A stretch of 64,000 bases of DNA from Bryoerythrophyllum caledonicum (taxonomy: Eukaryota > Streptophyta > Bryopsida > Pottiales > Pottiaceae). The position numbers were made by a program, and so were the translations under genes. The stretch covers positions 18,968,637 through 19,032,636 of the forward strand of contig OZ020515.1 in assembly GCA_963971425.1 (NCBI GenBank), in the 5' to 3' direction. The notes under the pieces are model-generated. The model was not told the origin of the DNA. It saw only the letters and a program-made list of their open reading frames with translations, and searched no databases. Below, piece after piece: positions 57,079 through 64,000 of the stretch. Each line of letters starts with the position of its first letter. Position 1 is the first letter of the stretch.

Positions 57079-59340
57079 TATGAGTCTGGTTTTAGGGTTT
57101 AGGGTTCAGGATTGTGTTTTAGGGAACGTCTAATGTTGGTGATATTTTAATTTGGTGACTTAACGATTGGCAAAGATAGACCAGCAGCATCACTAGCTAG
57201 TAGTTGTGTTTCATGTGAGTACCTGTTGTTCTCTGAATGCTAGCTTCTGCAAAAAAAACCCTCATGGTTGCGATTTCTGAGCCCGGTTTCAGGGTTTAGG
57301 GTTTTAGAATTAATGGATCCTCCGATGTTGCATGTTTTGGTGAAAGATTTGACCAGCATCTACCAGTAATAGTTCTGTTTCATGCGACCTGTCCTTCCGG
57401 TTTGTACATTGGTTTTGATGTTTCATGTTTTTGGTAAAAGGTGATTGACCAGCATCTTCTATTTAACGAATGTGGTTTTATTAGGGAGCTGACTTTGAAT
57501 GCTGGGTGTGGGGATTTGTGGAGTTTTTCAAGGCTGTGACTGATTGATTTTAATCCCTAAATTTCTGTGACAGTTTCCCACCAGATACTCATCAAAATTG
57601 CTGATTCTAGTCCAATGAGTATGGCAGGAAACAAAAACTTTTACTTTTTGGTTCTCAATCACAACTTATTAAGTAACATACTCACAAAATTTCATACACT
57701 TTGACTCCACGGATTGAAAGATTTTAGTGTTTGTAAATGAGAAAACGATTCATTTTCTTCCCTATGTTGATTGAATCACCGGACTTTGACCTCACTTGGT
57801 GTCAATGTTTTGCACTACACAAGGTCTAAATTTTATACCATTATGTTAAGCAAGACATTAGTTCATTGTGCACTACACCAATTTTTAGAGATAGAGAAGG
57901 GGTGTAGCATATTCAAACAATTGTGCAAGGAGTGGAGGTTCACAAATTGCCAATTTATGTTATATTTTTTTATGAACTAAATATTTTTTTGCTAGGACAC
58001 TGTATCAAATGTGAGCACTTAATATTATTTCCTTTCCGACGATCAAAAAAATTCTTGTCTCTAGTGAAAAATAGCATTTCATCCAAGTCAAAATTTCAAA
58101 CATTGTCACACATTGTTGGGCAAGGTACCAAAAATCTTCTTCTCTTCTACATATTAAGAACTATTGTAGAGATCTCGAAGCTTCTAACTTGTTTTTTTCC
58201 TACAACAAGATGTGGAGTAAACCCTCTTAGGGGTACAATAAAAGGTGGTTTTGGGGGTGGATTGATGCTATACAAGGGTGCCTTCAAGTTCAAAGGAGCA
58301 TGTAATGCGGTTCTCTCACTCTCTGATGACTATGCACGAAAGGATGTCTTGACGCTTAGCAGGTCCGATTCATTCACACACTGCTCTCTTGTCTTGTTAT
58401 AATTGTAAAAGATCAAATACATATCCCTATCTCAAGATGAACTCCACAAGCGTCCTTGAAGTTGTATCCATCAGAGAGCTTTTGAGGAGATAATTCCCAA
58501 ATGAGCTTGTGTGCTTAGAACTTCTTGAATCAGGCTAATGAAATGGAAGCAAGTGGTCATCAACACAAGTAAATATATGCGTGTCAGTGAAGGAATGGCG
58601 GTTAGAATAGGAAAAAAACCATTGGTTAGCCTTGACAATAATTTTGTTGGAGTACAAAGAGGCTACCCTAGCACTGGTTCACGTTGTTATGAAACAGATA
58701 GTCTACCCTCTACAAGGAGCAATAGTGTATTCCATTTGACTCTTTATCTTTGGAGAGAAAAGGTCTTCTTTCTTTGGAGAAGATAGTAAATTCATGAGGT
58801 TTTTGCGTCTGGATTGTTTGAATGTGCGTAGTGGCAACCATGCAGTCGTAGTGGCGTTGGCAGCGCAGATGCAAGGGATCCCTGCCCACACCGTCATCCC
58901 TCCTAACGCGCCAACGTGCAAATTAGAAAAAGGGAGAATTGAAGATGTGGAGCTGGATAAGTTTTGCCCTACATTTGTCACCATCTCAAACGAGAAGGTC
59001 TATGCAGCTCTATTTGTAATTGCGGGTCACTACACTGATTTTGATGTTTAGTGTCATGGGCAGTAAATGACTTGTAAATGCTATAAGTTTTCACTCTTGA
59101 TGAATGTTTTTACCGACCATGTCCACTATGATCCCCCTCTTTGAGTAGTATAGATTGTTGTGCACTTAGTAAAAATTTATATCAAAAGTAAAAACTTACA
59201 GCATTTACAAGTCATTTACTGCCCATGACACTAAACATCAAAATCAGTGTAGTCATCACCCCATGGCTATCATAGGCTCAATATATCGCCACGGAAATGT
59301 CATGTCAATGATAACTTTGACTTCTCTCCGGAGTTGTGAC
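57079..59340 (+). pseudogene. Second broken copy of serine racemase, keeping exons 2 and 3
   Basis: 57079-57556 matches intron 1 at ~48679-49160. 58228-58935 matches ~49165-49845 and contains exon 2 (GAFKFKGACNAVLSL, with PLP Lys kept but R64K) and the first part of exon 3 (SGNHAVVVALAAQMQGIPAH). From ~58918 it jumps to intron 3 (~50065-50320), so most of exon 3 and all later exons are gone. Two insertions interrupt it: 57557-58227, a member of the repeat family in the centre of the 12.8-kb element, and the MITE at 59030-59252. It stops at the MULE relic. Not functional. Confidence 0.85.
59030..59252. mobile_element. Hairpin MITE, 223 bp, TCA target duplication
   Basis: Ends CTACACTGATTTTGATGTTT are inverted over ~62 bp with very few mismatches, leaving a loop of ~100 bp. 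TCA flanks both sides (59027-59029, 59253-59255), and the parent sequence at ~50172 lacks the insertion. The 3-bp duplication would fit CACTA or Harbinger kin; the CACT in the end is suggestive only. High arm identity implies a young insertion. The transcript would form a long hairpin. Confidence 0.85.
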
Positions 59341-59344
59341 CGCT

Positions 59345-61981
59345 AAGGGACTCCTCAATACGTGCCCGAGTCACCCTCGTCCCATCTCGTGGAATAGAGT
59401 AGTTCACCGTATCGGAATGGTGAGTATCATGTTCGGACCCTGAGGGCAAATCAAGCTTGTGCTTCGTTGATCCAAAAATCTCCGAACCTTCTAGTCCGCC
59501 AGTTCGGGTTAATGGATCTGCAGCATTTGGAAATTTTCTAACAGCCTCAGCAATGAGTTTGGGATCACCTGAACGTTGAGCAGAACGGAGCCTCAACGTG
59601 CCTTTGTCCGGTCCTGTACTAGATGTTCCACCGTTCAACCATGCACGATATGAAGTTATCTGCATGAAAGCACGGATGAGGTCGTCCACAGTTGCATGTC
59701 ATCGTGTTCCCTCATTGTTGAAGCCACCGGTTGTGGACGGTTTGAGCGAGGTTGCATGAAGGCATGACCGCCCTCTCATCCAGCGTCAGATCCTAGGAGG
59801 AGTCAACGAGGATGATAAAACGATTTCAAAGCACTATAACAATTAGAACTGGAGAATAGATTGTATGAAAAGCTTAGACAACTTACAAGTTGCATTGCGC
59901 CGCCCCACTGTCGATACCGAAAGTACCAAAACGCCATCCAATCCTCAAGAGCTCGTCGTCCTACTTCGATAGTAGCACCAGAGGACACCCACCACCCTCT
60001 TATTACATTGTATTGCGCTTCGGCTTCCTCTTGAGACTTTGCATTCTTCCAGATCTTGTAGAGGGCAATATGCTGGTCTTGGAAGCCGGCAAGAATGTTC
60101 CGAACGGTGGCTCGCTGGAGACATTTTGTCCAATGGAATAAACAAGTGCGTTCCCTATTGTCCATGGGCTTGTCTTTGTCGCCGTTGCCGTAAACTCGAC
60201 GAACTGCGTGCCAGTTCGCCCCAACACTATCCGCCATGAAGCCCTTGAAGTTCGTCGCCTCCAATCCATGGTTCTTCATCTTATCATTCAAATTCTCCCA
60301 GAACAGTTGTTGTGCGTCAGCATCCTCGGATTGCATATCACACATGGCAATTGTCATGACTCGACAATACTTACTGTCATATACATGATATGCCATGGTA
60401 GTCCAGTCCTTGACCCGCTTGACATGATCGAACATCAACCAACAATCCTGTAGGTCATTCCCGGGTTGCATACGCTTGACGAGATCTACACCACTACTTG
60501 CTCGATCGACTGACATCTTGAAGACAAAGACTTTACCTTTGGATTGACCGGGGAACTTGTTCTCGTGGATGAACACAAACTTGCACGATTCCTTCAGGGC
60601 CATAATGTTGTCCATCACTCCCTTACTACCACTGTAGAACCTCTTGCAAGTAGACACTAGGTTTCTAATATTTTGAGATGAAAGTGTCTCGAATTGATCC
60701 AAGACAACGTCCATAGAAGCTCCTTCCAAAGTTTATGTCCCAGATGCCGGACGAATCAAGTAGTCAGAAAGAAAGTTCTTGCTCGCTGCCATGATGATTG
60801 TCAAGTTCGTAGCCTTCGCTGTGCGCTGGACTTCTTTGGCAACACAGTCGTGCACAACGTCCATCGCGCATTGGTCGACGCCTTTCGAGATGGGATATTC
60901 ATGATGCCCAAGATAAAAGGCCACACGAGTGCGTGATGGATCGGTCGATGTCACGTAGTAGATACGAGCATCACAGAGAGATATATAAATAGGGGGAGTC
61001 CGACAAAGCTTACATGTCAATGTTGACTTCTTGGAAGGTGCTCCGTTGACAGGAAATGGGGTGAAGGCGAACCCGCTCCACTCAGTTTGATTCGTGCGCC
61101 CTTCATTTCTGCATTCACAGTCACAACTTGCGTTGGGACACTAGAGATGCCCGGTACACGTTGACTTCCGATATGTGAGGCCAAAGTCGTTCTTGATGTT
61201 TGTAGTCATCGTCCTGCACCACGCGTGACCATCATACTGCTTACTCATACCATCGAGGCCCCTTCCAAACTGTGGGGGGATACCTTCCGAAAGTGGCGGT
61301 AGTTCAAAGATCTGGTTTCCATTGTAATCTGGTGGTAAATACTTCACACTTTTCAGATCTAGACTATCTATATCAATTCGTAATAACTCTGACCTAGACC
61401 CCTTCCTCAAACATGTTTTACGCACTTGCAAAAGAATACTCCGTATTTTTCTGGAGGTAGGATCGACTAGTGGCTTCCCTAGAGAAACAGATTGGGACGT
61501 ATCGGATATAGAAGCAGGTGATATAGACATACTGGGAAGGAATGACTTGTCGCAATTGGTGAGGTTTTTTGAGTTACTTAAGTTGGAATCACTGACATCT
61601 TCCTTTGTGTCGTTTAGTGTATGAACAATCGGGATAGACCTCGTGCCCAAACCAGGCAGGAGTATTGTATCTCTGGAATCCTCTGAAGAAGTTATGACGG
61701 CAGTAGATGCATGACCTGACATCTGAGCATCTAAGACACCGTACACTTTGAAGGAACCTGAACATAAGTTCCACACAAATCCTACCGCATCACAATCTTT
61801 TACTTGATAAATGGACTGCGTGTGAATCCCGTTACTATCAAATACTTCCTATTCGACTTGAACCGTTCCACTCCTAAACCCAAAACGAAGACAAAGCAAA
61901 GACTCTGCGACAATGACAGTGCCACGTTCATTAATAGGCATGAGAAAAGGAATGCCCCCTCGGTATGATGAAAGAGATGCC
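59345..61981 (-). pseudogene. MULE-type transposase relic with Cys/His DNA-binding region
   Basis: From ATG 61981 (MASLSSYRGGIPFLMPINER) a disordered N-terminus precedes KYLPPDYNGNQIFELPPLSE and HAWCRTMTTNIKNDFGL. A Cys/His cluster follows (CTGHL, CPNASCDCECRNEG, CKLCRTPP, YLGHHEYPI), resembling the WRKY/GCM1-like fingers of MULE transposases. The catalytic part has VFKMSVDRASSGVDLVKRM, AMCDMQSEDADAQQLFWENL, FKGFMADSVGANWHAVRRVY and CLFHWTKCLQRATV. A good GT-AG intron lies at ~59888-59793, then DLTLDERAVMPSCNLAQTVH. In-frame stops occur near VQVE, GHL and SGT, and a frame change follows LQQ at ~59705. No terminal repeats found. It disrupts the serine racemase copy on its left. Confidence 0.8.
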
Positions 61982-63089
61982 ATGTTCAAGGACTCTCAAA
62001 GAACGCTTCGCAACTTTGCTAAAGGATCTGGGGTTGCACAAAGAGAATGAGTAACTGATTGCGTCCACATTCAAATAAGATGGTCCGTGAAGCCATATTG
62101 CACCTGAATTATGTATTGATAGAATGAGTAGGGTCCTTCATGAAGCCATTTGGTTGCCTCATGGCTGGATACGACAAATCACAATGCAATCAAGCTTGCA
62201 GTACTCCAAAAATATAATAATTTATAAAGTAATTCCATCCGGGAAACACGAAGCGGTAGGGTTGTCCATTGCTATTCTGACATGCTTGCCGTCGGCTCGT
62301 CGTTTTTCAAAAGTGGTGCAGGTTATTACTATTGATTATTGAGTGTGAGCCAGAGTCAGGAATATGAAAGGAGAAAGTTACATTAATAGAGACTTTAGTG
62401 TTGTTTCCATTCAAACTAAAGCCTGTCAAGATCCAAAATTTTGCATAAAGCTATTTCTCCCCTCCCCGTCGAAGGTACAAGAAGGGTTATATTTTGCACC
62501 CTTGGGGTCCTTGCAATTGTGACAAGAAGTTTGTGATTTTTCTTACGAGGTTGTGTTGTTTAGGGAGTGGAGAAGACAGTAAAGTACTGAGTGTTGAGGA
62601 TGACTAAGAACGCTAGACAAAGGAGAAGAGCAACTAAGTTTTCAAATCCTAAGCAAGTATGTGCTCAAAAGAATTGTCGAGAGCAGCAAGCAGTATTAGC
62701 TTCCCAGAATACAGAAGTAGACATAGCAAAAACAACTGAGGAACTTAGGGATTTGCCTTCTATCGACAAAGGAGCTTTGTCATCCCGATCCAGCGTTCAA
62801 GTATTTTATGATTGGTGTTCCTTTGTACTGTAGAATAAATGACTCATTTCAGTTGAATGGTAATATTGAATACCTAGGCTTCTCCCTTCCCATTTGCCGC
62901 ATTCCGTTTCAGTGGCGGACCATGGGCCACGTCTGTAAACCCGGCGAATGCGTGCACTCGCTTAGTTGGGCTCCTTAAAGCTTCGGACTTAGGGTTAGGG
63001 AAAGTTTGGCTACGCGCCGGCCTTTGCAACGCCACTAAATCCCTCAAATCCCTTGGCTAGTTCGGATTTTCATTACAGCATCCTCCTCT
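61982..63089. other. Unassigned DNA right of the MULE relic
   Basis: Probably includes the MULE 5' flank and end, but I could not identify its inverted repeat. A plus-strand frame at 62591-62833 (basic N-terminus, then Glu/Ser-rich) is unrecognised. Around 62911-63040 lies a short GC-rich stretch bounded by AGTGGCG and CGCCACT, a possible small insertion. Confidence 0.4.
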
Positions 63090-63912
63090 TTCTGGACTGG
63101 GTGCGATCTTCAAGAAGTTGCCTGCGCACTACAGGTGCTCCCACCTCCACAGTTCGTCGAAGCAGGGGCCTTCGCCATCGAGGTAGGCTACTCAGTGCGT
63201 AGATTTTATATCATTCAGGATGACCCTCGGATCCGAGGGTCCTTCGGGCCACCCCAATTTTGAATAGCACCTCCCCATTTCGTGCATGAGCTCATGCTTG
63301 TGTGAGGCCTTGAGCGCATAGTCTCTCCTAATTTTGAGCTGTCAGTGGAGTTTGTATTGCACTCCGGGGGAAACGTCCAGGAAGTTGGTGGAGGACCGAA
63401 GCTGCTCCATCTCGACAGTTTGTCGAAGCAATTAGGGCCTTCGCCATCGAGGTAGGCTACTTTATGTTTTTTTTATCATTCGGGATGACCCTCGGATTCG
63501 AGGGTCCTTCGAGCCACCCTAATTTCTTGTAGCATCTCCTCAGTTTGTGCACGAGCTCACTTCCGTGTGAGGCCTTGGAGCGCGTAGATTCTCTTTATCT
63601 TCAGCTATTGGTGGAGCTTGTATTGCGCTCCGGGGGAAACGTCCAGGAAGTTGGTGGAGGACCGGAGCTGCTCCATCTCGACAGTTCGTCAAAGCAGGGG
63701 CCTTTGCCATCAAGTACTCTACTTTATGTTTTTTTTATATCATTCGGGATGACCCTCAGATCTCAGGGTCCTTCGGGCCACCCGGATTTCTTGTAGCACC
63801 TCCCCAGTTCGTGCACGAGCTCATGCTCGTGTGAGGCCTTGGAGCGCGTAGATTCTCCTTATCTTCAGCTCTTGGTGGAGCTTGTATTGCGCTCCGGGGG
63901 AAAGGAGAAAGT
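63090..63912 (+). repeat. 264-bp tandem repeat, about three units, each with a palindrome
   Basis: GATGACCCTC starts at 63220, 63484 and 63748, an exact 264-bp spacing. Each unit contains TTCGTC(G/A)AAGCAGGGGCC-like, CACGAGCTCA, GTGTGAGGCCTTGGAGCGC and CTCCGGGGGAAACGTCCAGG strings. The palindrome GACCCTCGGATCCGAGGGTC is perfect in unit 1 and partly kept in the others. Open frames across it are repeat-driven. The array breaks off near 63912. Confidence 0.9.
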
Positions 63913-64000
63913 TGGTAGATGTCGTAGTTTGTAGAGTCAGTATTCCTCCGGAATGCACTCAATTGCCACTAAGTACTTCCAAATTGAACCACTCCGGTTT

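Noticed and set aside
62591-62833. Plus-strand frame of 80 codons as a gene
   Set aside because: Basic and Glu-rich but without domain, intron or homologous copy in the window; not distinguishable from chance.

Overview
The window is nuclear DNA of a green plant of the streptophyte line. Evidence for this is a plant-type SIN3 co-repressor, a plant-type serine racemase, a plant-like cornichon, spliced genes with GT-AG introns, TTTAGGG-like telo-box runs in introns, and a dense load of MULE, Helitron, Tc1/mariner and Harbinger-like DNA transposons. The large, relic-filled gaps and the odd transposon families would suit a charophyte alga, bryophyte or fern-grade plant better than a compact flowering plant, but the sequence alone does not settle this.

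Four host genes can be rebuilt exon by exon, each with consistent phase and one closed frame: SIN3 (1294-6194, minus, 4 exons, 1388 aa); serine racemase (48222-51797, plus, 6 exons, 329 aa); a mitochondrial glycine carrier of the SLC25A38/Hem25 type (52023-53940, minus, 8 exons, 316 aa); and cornichon (55086-56534, minus, 4 exons, 135 aa). The last three sit within 8.3 kb. Serine racemase (D-serine supply) and cornichon (sorting and gating of glutamate-receptor-like channels) belong to one known plant signalling theme, which makes the cluster worth a look.

The rest is a layered record of duplication and transposition. The 5' exon and upstream flank of SIN3 (about 5.63-9.18 kb) recur as two partial copies starting at 22.6 and 23.7 kb. 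The second has been split by successive insertions and can be followed to about 44.7 kb. The insertions are two Tc1-type elements at one TA site (25058-28275 and 28278-29582), a MITE with TTA repeats (29662-30183), a 12.8-kb element (30813-43630) and a TA-flanked MITE (43919-44527). The serine racemase locus also has two broken copies, at 9.6-11.6 kb (introns and upstream DNA kept, exons gone) and at 57.1-59.3 kb (exons 2 and 3 kept).

The most unusual item is the 12.8-kb element. It has 32-bp terminal inverted repeats, candidate TTAA target duplications, and two gene blocks transcribed away from a repeat-rich centre. The right block is a transposase-like protein of the DUF7869 kind ending in a BAH-like module. 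The left block is a long, eroded protein that I do not recognise. The window ends with a MULE transposase relic (59.3-62.0 kb) and a 264-bp tandem repeat carrying a conserved palindrome (63.1-63.9 kb).
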